This document shows, piece by piece, positions 7,295 to 15,308 of a stretch of 27,820 bases of DNA. Position numbers and translations under genes: made by a program. Every line of letters begins with the position of its first letter. Position 1 is the first letter of the stretch. This DNA comes from DASPJR01 sp035628505 (GTDB taxonomy: Bacteria > Planctomycetota > SZUA-567 > H5-PLA8). The DNA lies in contig DASPJR010000185.1 of NCBI GenBank assembly GCA_035628505.1, forward strand, positions 1 to 27,820. Direction: 5' to 3'. The notes below the pieces were generated by a model that worked only from the letters and a program-made list of their open reading frames with translations, was not told the origin of the DNA and did not search any database.

Positions 7295-8224
7295 TTATTT
7301 TGATTGCAGAGGCGAGTTGGACTGCTCGGTCAGGATCACTTCGGCCGGACCGATCGGGATTTCGACGTTCATCTTCAGCGGGATGCCGGTCTCTGAATCG
7401 ACCCAGATACGCATCTTGCCTTTGCGCTCGAAGAGGCCTTTGAACTCGGCCTCGGGCTCGAGGATCAGGCACTCGCGGTCTTTCAGGCCGGCCACGCTTT
7501 CAAGTCCGCGGCCGACAATCTTGATCTTTGTGTTCCACACGCGACGGTCCGTGCAGATCGGCAGAAAGAAAGATTCGTCCTTCAAGTTCTGCAGATTCAT
7601 CGAACGCAGGTAAAACACTGCGGCCAGCGGATCGAGAACTTTTCCGGGCAGTGGAACCATGTACTTTCGCCACTCGCCGTCAGTCGGCCGAGGCGCTTCG
7701 TAGGTCGCCTGCATCTTGTCGATCTCGTAGTTGAACGAGATGCGTTCCTTGATCTTCGACTTGCCTTCCTTGTTATCGATAGAATAGAAGCGGCTGAAGC
7801 CGGATTTTACATCAATCAGAGACTTGGCCATGTTCTGAACGTTGTACATGAACATCGAAACGGCGCGGTTAGAGCGCGCTTCAAGCGCCACGGTCCAGAC
7901 TTCCGGGCCCTTCTCGTCATCTCCGGCGCGCTGCTTCTTGCGCACTTCCATGAAAGCCTTGCCGGCCGGCACGCCACTGACACGGATGTCATAATCCAGC
8001 CGCTCGCCCAGCTTCAGGTCTAAACTGGCGGGCTCGAGCTGTGGAATCGAAACGGGACGTTCGATGCGGGAAAGATTCTGGCGATCGCGTTCAACGGGAG
8101 CTTTTGGCGCCCGGATCGGTTCTTCCGGCAGGGTTTCGGCGCGTGCGGCAGGCGACACAAAAGCCAGCGCCGCGACAGCGGCCACTAACCAGAGACAGCA
8201 CAGCTTGGCTACGACTGTTCCCAA
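7295..8224 (-). CDS. Exported DUF3108 protein
   Basis: A 309-residue protein with a signal peptide (hydrophobic LCCLWLVAAVAALAF, then ARA). The mature part matches the DUF3108 pattern: GERLDYDIRVSGVPAGKAFMEV near residue 73, a SLIDVKSGFSRFYS strand, DPLAAVFYLR in the middle, and a C-terminal strand series (MRIWVDSETGIPLKM). The family is periplasmic or outer-membrane-associated and of unknown function; the fold is thought to be a beta-barrel-like lipid-binding sheet. The start is a TTG at 8224, chosen because it gives the complete signal peptide. It converges on the CNNM gene across a 117-base gap. Confidence 0.85.
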   Translation of the reverse strand: MGTVVAKLCCLWLVAAVAALAFVSPAARAETLPEEPIRAPKAPVERDRQNLSRIERPVSIPQLEPASLDLKLGERLDYDIRVSGVPAGKAFMEVRKKQRAGDDEKGPEVWTVALEARSNRAVSMFMYNVQNMAKSLIDVKSGFSRFYSIDNKEGKSKIKERISFNYEIDKMQATYEAPRPTDGEWRKYMVPLPGKVLDPLAAVFYLRSMNLQNLKDESFFLPICTDRRVWNTKIKIVGRGLESVAGLKDRECLILEPEAEFKGLFERKGKMRIWVDSETGIPLKMNVEIPIGPAEVILTEQSNSPLQSK

Positions 8225-8343
8225 AACGGACCCGCCCCCAACTGCACCGAATGCTGCGAAACTGCGTATTTACTGCACGGCTTATCTTGACTGCGCAGCG
8301 ATCTATATGAATCACAACAGTTTAGGCTGCTTCAGGTCAAACG

Positions 8344-9174
8344 TCAAGCCTGAACCTCGTCAATGCGCCGCGCCAAGGCTGGGGCCGGCATGGACACTGT
8401 CCGGCCGCTGACCACTAGTGTTTCAATCGGCACAAAATTGACTTTGCTGTCGACAATTACGGCGGCATTGGCTGTCGAGAGAGGCATGAAGCTGCCCGTG
8501 TTGATGACCTGAAAATTCTTTACTTTCCAGCAGCCGGCGCGATGAGTGTGTCCGACCACGAGGTGGCGAAGGGGTTTGTCGAAGGTTTCACCGAGTGCTG
8601 CCGCCAGCCGGGGTGCCCCTGCCCAGTAGCGCAGAATATGAAAGGGCTTCTGCGGCGGATAAAAAATGCTGAGCACATATTCGAGCGCCGTGCGGCTCAC
8701 TCGTCCGGGCGGGTTCTCGATTGCAAACTCCGCCTGGATGCGGCGGTAAACGCTGATCAGATCCGTAAACTTCTGTGGCCTTCCGCCGATTTCTTTCCAA
8801 TGCTGCTGCAGGCGCGCCATCAGCATCTGGTCGGTCAGCCGCGTCGGGTGCGTGCAGTCGGCGATGCAGTCGCCATGAAAAACCAGCGTGGCAGACTCAG
8901 CATCATAAATCCACTGCTCGCCGGAAACGGCTGGATCATGATTCCCGCTGATCAGCTCCGGAGGACCGTTGCGGCTCGCGCAAGCTTCGAGTGCATCCTT
9001 AAGCAGGCGCTCTGCGTCCGGCGTGCAATTGCGGGCTTCATAGCGGTCAAGCGTGTCGCCATTAAGGATAACTCGGTCGCAATGCCGTGCGACGGCGCGG
9101 ATGCCGTCCAGGTAGCGTGTCGCACTGGATGCGTCTGTTCCGAGGTGAAGGTCGGATAGGATAAGCGTCTTCAT
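8344..9174 (-). CDS. Calcineurin-like metallophosphoesterase
   Basis: A 276-residue two-metal phosphoesterase with all core motifs: SDLHLG (D8, H10), NGDTLD (D40), GNHDP (N78, H79), FHGD (H100) and GHTH (H209, H211). The layout resembles UDP-2,3-diacylglucosamine hydrolase-type and UshA-independent calcineurin-like enzymes, but no substrate can be assigned. There is no signal peptide, so it is cytoplasmic. The ATG at 9174 has GGA seven bases upstream; the ATG at 9180 abuts that site and is less likely. Confidence 0.9.
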   Translation of the reverse strand: MKTLILSDLHLGTDASSATRYLDGIRAVARHCDRVILNGDTLDRYEARNCTPDAERLLKDALEACASRNGPPELISGNHDPAVSGEQWIYDAESATLVFHGDCIADCTHPTRLTDQMLMARLQQHWKEIGGRPQKFTDLISVYRRIQAEFAIENPPGRVSRTALEYVLSIFYPPQKPFHILRYWAGAPRLAAALGETFDKPLRHLVVGHTHRAGCWKVKNFQVINTGSFMPLSTANAAVIVDSKVNFVPIETLVVSGRTVSMPAPALARRIDEVQA

Positions 9175-9317
9175 TTGCATTCCGGAGTGACAGAAAATGA
9201 CATTCGCCGACTAACCCAACTCCGGGAACGCAAAGAGAGTACCGATGCCGCTGGCGATCTGCGCTTAACGGTCGTTGGCGTCATTCTCTCCCACGCAGCG
9301 GAAGAAAACAAGAAGAG

Positions 9318-9374
9318 CGGGGCAGACATCTCTACCGCGCACATGTTTCCAGCGCGGCAAAAGCGTCTGCCCCG
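9318..9374 (-). terminator. Two-tier hairpin downstream of the PilZ gene
   Basis: CGGGGCAGAC (9318-9327) pairs perfectly with GTCTGCCCCG (9365-9374). Inside it TACCGCGC (9333-9340) pairs with GCGCGGCA (9352-9359) with one wobble. On the minus strand it follows the PilZ stop codon and is followed by a pyrimidine-rich stretch (CTCTTCTTGTTTTC), which fits a terminator. The rest of the 235-base gap (9175-9409) shows nothing else recognisable. Confidence 0.55.
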
Positions 9375-9409
9375 ATCAGAGATCTTGCTCCGATTCGAAA
9401 AAGTGGACT

Positions 9410-9862
9410 TTAGACGGTGACGAAAATTTCGTCGAACTTCACGCCCAGCCCCGCTGATTCCGTGACGATGCGCACCGGGCTGGCTTCGATGCCGATGCCC
9501 TTGTAGTCATCGCTCTTGAGCGTCATCACGACTTTGAAGCCGCAGGCCGGAAAGCAGCCTTTACTCAGTTTCAGCGAGCCCAGCAGCGCGCCCGAAGGCG
9601 ACACATCCCTTACCGTCGCGGTGCCGGTGTCGAAAAGCGACCCGTCCAGCGCCAGGATCTTGATGTCACAGGGAATCTCGACGTGCGTGCGGCGTGTCTC
9701 GCGGTAATGCGCGCGCAGGTGATCAAAAAACTCAGCGGATTTTGCCGCGGCCCGGAAGACTACTTTATTGGAGCCCTTTGGTGCTGTGGCAGTCGGGGCA
9801 CCCAGTTTTTGTAGGCCCGCGGGGGCGGTTTCAACGGTCTGCATCATTTCGGTGGTCGACAT
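9410..9862 (-). CDS. PilZ-domain protein (probable c-di-GMP sensor)
   Basis: A 150-residue soluble protein. Residues 54-58 (RETRR) supply the R-x3-R element and residues 86-91 (DVSPSG) the D-x-S-x-x-G element of PilZ c-di-GMP-binding domains. The surrounding strands (VEIPCDIKILALDG, SGALLGSLKL) match the PilZ beta-barrel. The first ~45 residues are low-complexity, probably a flexible arm. AAGGAGC eight bases before the ATG at 9862 selects this start over the longer frame from 9919. No cyclase or phosphodiesterase for c-di-GMP is seen in the window. Confidence 0.8.
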   Translation of the reverse strand: MSTTEMMQTVETAPAGLQKLGAPTATAPKGSNKVVFRAAAKSAEFFDHLRAHYRETRRTHVEIPCDIKILALDGSLFDTGTATVRDVSPSGALLGSLKLSKGCFPACGFKVVMTLKSDDYKGIGIEASPVRIVTESAGLGVKFDEIFVTV

Positions 9863-9937
9863 TTTTATAAGCTCCTTTTTTGATGGGCATGCCTGGGATG
9901 TGTATCGGCATTCAGGCATCTCAGCACCAGAAGTATT

Positions 9938-10426
9938 TTATTGCGGCAGGAGCGTGCGGATCATCTGCCCCAGCCGGGTAAGTACGCCCCGCGAGGCGTC
10001 GGCGGCCACGACCAGGTCTTCGTGCTCCATCCAGCCGCCGTAACAAACCAGGCAGCGACGGACGGTCGCGCCGCTGCCGCGGCGGTCCCGCACGCCAACC
10101 AGCGTTCCGGCGCAGCACGGGCAGGCCCAGCCGGATTCGGTGATGACCTGCCCCGGTTTGGCTTCGCTCGCCGGCGGCCTCGGCCAATCGCGTGCCCCCG
10201 TCGCGCGCAGCACGGCATCCATGTCTTTTTCATGAAACCACGCGCCGCCGCAGCCGTGGCAGCTGAAAAAATCGATCTTATCGGCCTCGGTGCAGGCGAG
10301 CACCGGAGCGTCTGGCGCTTTACGGGCGCAGGACGGACAGAGCAGCCGCGTGGGCCGCAACGTCGTCGTGGTATCCAGTGCGCGGAATGTCGTGGTCGTC
10401 TTGTTAACGGATGCCGGCGAATTCAT
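9938..10426 (-). CDS. Protein with two zf-TFIIB-like zinc ribbons
   Basis: A 162-residue protein containing two copies of a C-x2-C...C-x2-C ribbon. The first has C30/C33 and C56/C59 followed by GGAWFHEKD; the second has C102/C105 and C125/C128 followed by GGWMEHED. The CxGxW + acidic pattern is that of the bacterial TFIIB-type zinc finger domain (zf-TFIIB). Function is unknown. The start at 10426 has GAGG six bases upstream; other in-frame ATGs are at 10444 and 10519. Its stop lies 75 bases before the PilZ start on the same strand, so the two could share a transcript. Confidence 0.75.
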   Translation of the reverse strand: MNSPASVNKTTTTFRALDTTTTLRPTRLLCPSCARKAPDAPVLACTEADKIDFFSCHGCGGAWFHEKDMDAVLRATGARDWPRPPASEAKPGQVITESGWACPCCAGTLVGVRDRRGSGATVRRCLVCYGGWMEHEDLVVAADASRGVLTRLGQMIRTLLPQ

Positions 10427-10541
10427 CGGTGGCCTCACAGTCATGCGATAATTAAGTAGCAAGCGGGAAACAGCCGCGAGACTCAGTATCGTCCGTTGAG
10501 GGCGGTGAATTGATGCCATTTCAAACTGCGGTCAAAATGCA

Positions 10542-10573
10542 ACGACAACGGCCCCTTGCGAGGCCGTTGTCGT
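10542..10573 (-). terminator. Intrinsic terminator of the DUF3352-like gene
   Basis: ACGACAACGGCC (10542-10553) and GGCCGTTGTCGT (10562-10573) form a perfect 12-pair stem with an eight-base loop. On the minus strand it lies 24 bases after the stop of the 814-residue gene and is followed by TGCATTTTGA, only a moderate T-run. Confidence 0.75.
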
Positions 10574-10596
10574 GATGCAATTGAAAAGGTGAGGAC

Positions 10597-13041
10597 TTAT
10601 TTCTTCTTGCTGCCCTGTACCGCCGGATCGCCGCTGTTGATACTGGGCAGATCGACCTTGCCAGCGAGCGCGCGCTCGAGCGAAGCTTTCGGCTTCGGCC
10701 GGTTTTTGCCGTCCAACGTCAGCACATGATGGAAGAGCTTGTAGCCGTCACGCGTCTTAACCAGCTTTGTCGGGTCTTTTTCGTAAAGAATGATGTCTTC
10801 GCCCAGATCGTTCCACGCCCGCGAAGGCACATAGATGATGTTTGTCAGGTCGGGGTTGTCGATATCCTGAGGTCCCTTGAGCGCGCCGCGCTTGAAGGGT
10901 GATTCGAAAACCTTCAGATCCTTCTTGACATAATTATACAGGTCCGAAAGCTGCGGTGGAAAGCGGTCGAAATCCGCTGCGTACAGGTGCAGCCCCAGCA
11001 TGATCCGTTTGAAGTTTTCATCTACTTCGTCAGAGATCGCCTGCTGCCTTCGCGAGACAATCGCCGGCCAGGCCACGGTGCCCATGACGCCTACCAGCGG
11101 CAGGTTGCCAAGCGGCGAGGAGCATTCGATCAGCACACCGCCGGGATCATTAATGACCGATGATGCCCAGGCCATCGGGAAGAGATGATCGCGAAGGGCG
11201 TTGGGGCTCGGCAGATCCTGAAGCGTGTCGCGGCCGATGATCCCTGACTTTGAGAGCTTGGGCATTTCGACCGCGTAAACTTCAAGCAGCTTGCTGAGCT
11301 CCAGGTAGCTGATGGACGAGCGCGATTCGCGGAAGAGCTTGGCCAGATCCTTGAATTTCTTCTCTTCAGCCAGCGTCGTGCGGCTGTGCTGTGCTTGGGA
11401 CTGCTGCACCGCTTTGCGCAGCGCGTTCAGGTGGTCGGAGACCAGCAGGAACTTGCGCTGGCGGCCGGCTTCAAGGTCCACGTCGACGCGAGCATAGGCT
11501 GCAAAGAATGGAACTTTTGCCCCTTCGCTTTCCGCGAACAGATTCTCGGCAAGGCCGTTGGGCATGTTCGCGGCCTTTTCTTCACGAGGAGCGGCGCCGC
11601 GCTGGTAGAACACGGGCGTCGTTCCGGCCGTCGTCTGGATGTACTCATGGCCGGTCGCGGTCTCGATGCTCTTGAGCAGCGTCTTCAAAGTCGTATCAGC
11701 CACCGCATTGTCGGGATCGAGTTCAAAAATGAAGACCGGCTGGAGCACATCGAAGTAGTCCAGGATGTGGTCCATCTTAAGGTCCGGCTTGGGCACGTAG
11801 GAGAGCAGTACGCCAGCTTCGCCCTTGAACAGTTCCAGCTTGGCCTGAATTTCGGCGGCATTCTGCACGGCGAATGCCTGCTTGAGTTTCTCCTGCAGGG
11901 CCACATCGCGGTTCTCGCCACCCTGCGCTTTCAGGCTTGCCAGCACGTCGTTGTAGATGTCCACCAGGCTCGTCTGCATGCCACTGTAGAAGACGGTGTC
12001 GCTCTGGGCAAAGCGCGCCGTAACGTTCGCACAGGGGCCGTACTTTTTGGGCATCGCATCCTTGGCCATGCGAACGAACATCTTTTCACGGATTGCTGCG
12101 TTGTCGCCTTCGCCTACGAACACGCCCATTCCGAAATGAGGCCGGTTCGCTTCCATGGCGCCCAGTTTGGGATCGAGCACGGCCTTAAGGGCCGGATAGG
12201 CGGAGGAGAAGGAACTCAGCAGCGGGCGGACGTCGATCTGCAGGTAGACGGCGGCATCCTTGTTGTCATCGCGCCCGACCTGATCGTAGATGCTCTGATA
12301 ACCTTCATGCCGCGCCAGGGCGCCGGCGCTGTTCTTGTTGAAGCGCTCGATGGCGTCTTCGACCATGCGCTTGCCGCTGCCGTAGATGAACAGATTTTCA
12401 ACAAAGGCCCAGCCTTCGAACAGCTTGAGCTCGGAATTTTCGATGCGTACCACGTCGTAATTGCCGACGCGATCATCCGTATCCTTGAAACGTCCATCGA
12501 CACCCTGTGCACTGCGATGCTTTTCCATCACCGCTTCGATCAACTGCTGGCGCTTGTCGCCTTCTTCGCCAAGAGGAAGGCTGGCGATCAGCAGGAACTT
12601 CGGCAACGTGCCGTGTGCGAGGCTGCTGATCATCGAAGCATCGCCTTCCAGCGCGACAGCGACCTGGCCGTCCAGCAGCGGCGCCAGGCGCATCAGCAGA
12701 TCGACTTCGTCGCCACGGCGGCGCACTTCCGACTCGGTGCGGGTGCCATCGCCGCGAACGTACGCATCTCGCAGGGTGGCATACGTATCCAGCAGCGGTT
12801 TGGCCACTTCCTCTTCACGCAGCAGGCTGCGGAAAGCACTGCGTTCGAACGCCGCGCGCGCTTTCTTAAAATCCGGTGTGGAGAAATAAAGGAATGCGTT
12901 GTCGGAGACGAGACGGTCCGCCTTCAGCTGCTGGCGTACCGGCTTGGCGGGCTCCTCTTTTTTAGGTTCTTCCGCGCGCAAACAGCACGCTACGGCAGCC
13001 AGAATCAGGCTGAAACTAAGCGTATGCTTAAACGTGTGCAT
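10597..13041 (-). CDS. Large exported DUF3352-like protein with a pseudopilin-like C-terminal segment
   Basis: An 814-residue protein beginning with a signal peptide (MHTFKHTLSFSLILAAVACCLRA). Most of the mature chain resembles DUF3352-type proteins: DNAFLYFSTPDFKKARAAFERSAF near the start, then repeated sheets about the substrate-like phrases GNYDVVRIENSELKLFEG and LPLGEEGDKRQQLIEAV. The segment starting at about residue 670 (DEVDENFKRIMLGLHLYAADFDRFPPQLSDLY) resembles the post-helix part of DUF1559/GspG-like pseudopilins, which are abundant in PVC bacteria. It lacks their N-terminal methylation helix. The C-terminus is lysine-rich. The ATG at 13041 is preferred over the longer frame from 13113 because it gives the signal peptide, although the GGAGG is 12 bases away. 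Function unknown. Confidence 0.75.
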   Translation of the reverse strand: MHTFKHTLSFSLILAAVACCLRAEEPKKEEPAKPVRQQLKADRLVSDNAFLYFSTPDFKKARAAFERSAFRSLLREEEVAKPLLDTYATLRDAYVRGDGTRTESEVRRRGDEVDLLMRLAPLLDGQVAVALEGDASMISSLAHGTLPKFLLIASLPLGEEGDKRQQLIEAVMEKHRSAQGVDGRFKDTDDRVGNYDVVRIENSELKLFEGWAFVENLFIYGSGKRMVEDAIERFNKNSAGALARHEGYQSIYDQVGRDDNKDAAVYLQIDVRPLLSSFSSAYPALKAVLDPKLGAMEANRPHFGMGVFVGEGDNAAIREKMFVRMAKDAMPKKYGPCANVTARFAQSDTVFYSGMQTSLVDIYNDVLASLKAQGGENRDVALQEKLKQAFAVQNAAEIQAKLELFKGEAGVLLSYVPKPDLKMDHILDYFDVLQPVFIFELDPDNAVADTTLKTLLKSIETATGHEYIQTTAGTTPVFYQRGAAPREEKAANMPNGLAENLFAESEGAKVPFFAAYARVDVDLEAGRQRKFLLVSDHLNALRKAVQQSQAQHSRTTLAEEKKFKDLAKLFRESRSSISYLELSKLLEVYAVEMPKLSKSGIIGRDTLQDLPSPNALRDHLFPMAWASSVINDPGGVLIECSSPLGNLPLVGVMGTVAWPAIVSRRQQAISDEVDENFKRIMLGLHLYAADFDRFPPQLSDLYNYVKKDLKVFESPFKRGALKGPQDIDNPDLTNIIYVPSRAWNDLGEDIILYEKDPTKLVKTRDGYKLFHHVLTLDGKNRPKPKASLERALAGKVDLPSINSGDPAVQGSKKK

Positions 13042-13368
13042 AAGCCAGAGGGGCCTCCAGGACGAAGTGCAACGCACAATGACAGTTGGTTCCGTGTCGA
13101 CGGTATCCAACATGACTGATTATGCCAGCCTCAACAACCCTTACCGAATTCTTCTATCGGCGTCAATGTATGCCACATTTATTCGCGTTCGCCAGCACTA
13201 ATCTGCTCCTAAGACGCAAAATGAGGCAATTCTCCCATGTTATCGGCTGTTTGACCCTTGATATGTAGCGCCTCTTGGCAGCAATCCCCATTAAAAAGAA
13301 GTGGCATTGCCAAGTCGCGGCCGCTGAGTAGTGTGTTAGCTGAAGAACTATTAAGGAGTATGTTGAGA
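13042..13368. other. 327-base divergent intergenic region
   Basis: This region separates the DUF3352-like gene (minus) from DUF1844 (plus) and should hold both promoters. I see a short inverted repeat, TTGGCA...TGCCAA, near 13274-13312, and an AAGGAG at 13353-13358 that serves DUF1844. No convincing -35/-10 pair, small gene or longer repeat was found. Confidence 0.4.
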
Positions 13369-13968
13369 ATGGCCGACCAGTCCGAAGAGATTCCCGCCTT
13401 CCGCTTTGTTGAGAAGAAGGTCGACGACAGCTGGAAAGAAGAGGTTCGCCGCGAACGCGAGGCAGCCGCCGCCAAAGCCGCTGCCGCAACACCGCGCGCT
13501 CCTGCCCCGCAACCGGAAGCACCTCCCGAAGCCCCGGAAGCCCCGGAAGCCCCGGCAGCCCCGGCAGCTGCGAAAAAAGCTGCTGAAGCGCAGGAAAAAC
13601 CCAAAGCGTCCGGTTCGCCGCAGGAACAGCAGCAGACAAAGATATTTATGACTTTCCTCACCGGGCTTGCTCAGCAGGCGTTGATGCAGCTGGGCGAGAT
13701 GGAAAATCCCTATACTGGCCAGGCTGAACTGGATCTGCAGGGCGCGCGCTACACCATCGAACTGCTCAACACAATTGCCGTCAAGACCAAAGGCAATCTC
13801 AGCAGCGAAGAGGAGCAGTCTCTGACGGCTACGATCCAGGAATTAAAGATGCGCTACGTTGAAATCACCAACGAAGTGCAGCGCCAGATGGCCGCTCAGA
13901 TGCAGAAAGGCGGCAATCGGCCTGGACCAGGCGGGACCATTCCCGGACCGGGTTTTGGACGGCGATAA
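13369..13968 (+). CDS. DUF1844 protein
   Basis: A 199-residue cytoplasmic protein. Residues ~85-170 carry the DUF1844 pattern (FMTFLTGLAQQALMQLG, ARYTIELLNTIAVKTKGNLSSEEE, LKMRYVEI), an all-helical domain of unknown function found in Acidobacteriota, Planctomycetes, Verrucomicrobia and Deltaproteobacteria. It is preceded by a charged segment (KKVDDSWKEEVRREREAAAAK) and an Ala/Pro/Glu repeat (PEAPEAPEAPAAPAA) encoded by near-perfect nine-base tandem repeats. The tail is Gly/Pro-rich. The ATG at 13369 has AAGGAG ten bases upstream. It converges on the next gene with an 11-base gap. Confidence 0.85.
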   Translation: MADQSEEIPAFRFVEKKVDDSWKEEVRREREAAAAKAAAATPRAPAPQPEAPPEAPEAPEAPAAPAAAKKAAEAQEKPKASGSPQEQQQTKIFMTFLTGLAQQALMQLGEMENPYTGQAELDLQGARYTIELLNTIAVKTKGNLSSEEEQSLTATIQELKMRYVEITNEVQRQMAAQMQKGGNRPGPGGTIPGPGFGRR

Positions 13969-13979
13969 GCACGACCAGT

Positions 13980-15227
13980 TTAATGCGCGTACTCGAAAAG
14001 CTTGAGCGTCGAGAATGAATGGTTGATCTCGACGAGGAAATTGGCAAGGTCGCGCGTGACCAGCGGCGCTGACATCACCGTGGCTTCACCCATGAAGACT
14101 GGATCGTCTTTCAGCCTGCCGGCCGTGTAGAAGCGATGAATGCTGCGCCGCAGCTTCATGTCCGATAGGTTCAGATCCAGATGCATCTGCGCTCCGGGCG
14201 CCGTGGCGGCTCCGCCTTTGCGGAATTTGCGTGGATCGAAGACAGTGTGCTGCCGGGCGTACAGGTGCTGGGCGGTCTCAGCGAGCGCCTCCACGCGCGC
14301 GGCTTCGTCGCTTTCTTTGAGCCAGCCGTATTTGATTTCTTTGGCCACGTAGCGCCGGATGGCTTCGCGCCGTTCGGCTTCTTCCGGGCGCGCGGAATAG
14401 TACGACGTGACTTCTTTCTGGTACGCGTCGTTGTGGCGCAGATGCTCGATCACCTCGGTCAGCACGCGCGGAATTTTGCACTGCCAGGCGCTCTCGGTGA
14501 TCGGCTTGGCGTGGATCTGCTGGCCGGGTTCCACGATGCGCGAATAGCGGCGGCGGTCTTCGCTGCTGATCGATGAGGGATGCATCAGTGCCGGAAAGCC
14601 CGGGAGCTTGCCGACCATCTTTGAAAGTTCGGCAAACTGCGGCGCGACAACTTTTTCGTAGACGGCATCGGGCGAAGCGTCGGCGCGAAAGACCGTCGCT
14701 TCCATCTTCAGCAAGCGGACCTGTTGATTCGTGATGCCAGGGCCAAAGGCTTCAATCTGGATGCTGCGGCAGCCGGGAAGTTTTCCGCTCTGATTCTCTG
14801 TCGGGGGAACCTCGTAAGCTTCAACGGTGACATCGACTGCTCCCTTCGTCGGCACAAGCAGAGGATAGGTGAAGCTGGTCGTTATGCTGACGGTGATTTC
14901 TTCAGGCGCGATGAACCGTTCAAAGCAGATCGCCGCGAGCACGATTCCGGGCATAACCACGACGTCCTGCCGTGCCAGCAGCTTGGTCCCGAGCGTGTAC
15001 GTGCGTTCAGCCGGACCGGCCTTTTCCAGACCCCCTTCGGTGCCGCCGACGCCCTGCGCGGCGAGAAGGCCAAGCATCCATTGAATCGCGTGATCGGGGC
15101 GGTGGTGAACCGGATTGGCGTCGTGATTATAAAGGATGCTGACGATGACTTGTTCGCCGAACTGCACGGGAACGCGAGCTTTCCCGAGAGGAACTCTGCC
15201 ATTCTGAACGCCGTTTTCAGTGGTCAT
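13980..15227 (-). CDS. Unrecognised 415-residue soluble protein
   Basis: I do not recognise this protein. The first ~190 residues look beta-rich with long alternating strands (EEITVSITTSFTYPLLVP, AVDVTVEAYEVPP), and a hotdog-like fold is conceivable. The second half is helical and strongly charged (EEAERREAIRRYVAKEIKYGW, EAARVEALAETAQHLYARQ). It has no signal peptide or membrane segment. The start at 15227 (MTTENGVQNGR) is weakly supported by an AAGG 11 bases upstream; a start at 15266 is also possible. It lies 81 bases after the M48 protease gene on the same strand. Confidence 0.7.
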   Translation of the reverse strand: MTTENGVQNGRVPLGKARVPVQFGEQVIVSILYNHDANPVHHRPDHAIQWMLGLLAAQGVGGTEGGLEKAGPAERTYTLGTKLLARQDVVVMPGIVLAAICFERFIAPEEITVSITTSFTYPLLVPTKGAVDVTVEAYEVPPTENQSGKLPGCRSIQIEAFGPGITNQQVRLLKMEATVFRADASPDAVYEKVVAPQFAELSKMVGKLPGFPALMHPSSISSEDRRRYSRIVEPGQQIHAKPITESAWQCKIPRVLTEVIEHLRHNDAYQKEVTSYYSARPEEAERREAIRRYVAKEIKYGWLKESDEAARVEALAETAQHLYARQHTVFDPRKFRKGGAATAPGAQMHLDLNLSDMKLRRSIHRFYTAGRLKDDPVFMGEATVMSAPLVTRDLANFLVEINHSFSTLKLFEYAH

Positions 15228-15308
15228 GGAAAGAGAGACCTTACTCTCAGTGCTGCAAACATGCAATGGCCAGTAGCATGATCAGCCTTGTGTCACGGGG
15301 TTGAAGGC

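Noticed and set aside
11386..13119. 577-residue plus-strand open frame
   Set aside because: It mirrors the DUF3352-like gene on the minus strand. The minus-strand product has a signal peptide and recognisable domains; this one has none.
13270..13315. Sigma54 promoter (TGGCA...) before DUF1844
   Set aside because: The GG/GC spacing of -24/-12 elements is not met; the TTGGCA/TGCCAA pair is only a short inverted repeat.
13531..13570. Nine-base tandem repeats as a mobile or regulatory repeat
   Set aside because: They lie in frame inside the DUF1844 gene and encode a Pro/Glu/Ala linker, so a coding low-complexity stretch explains them.
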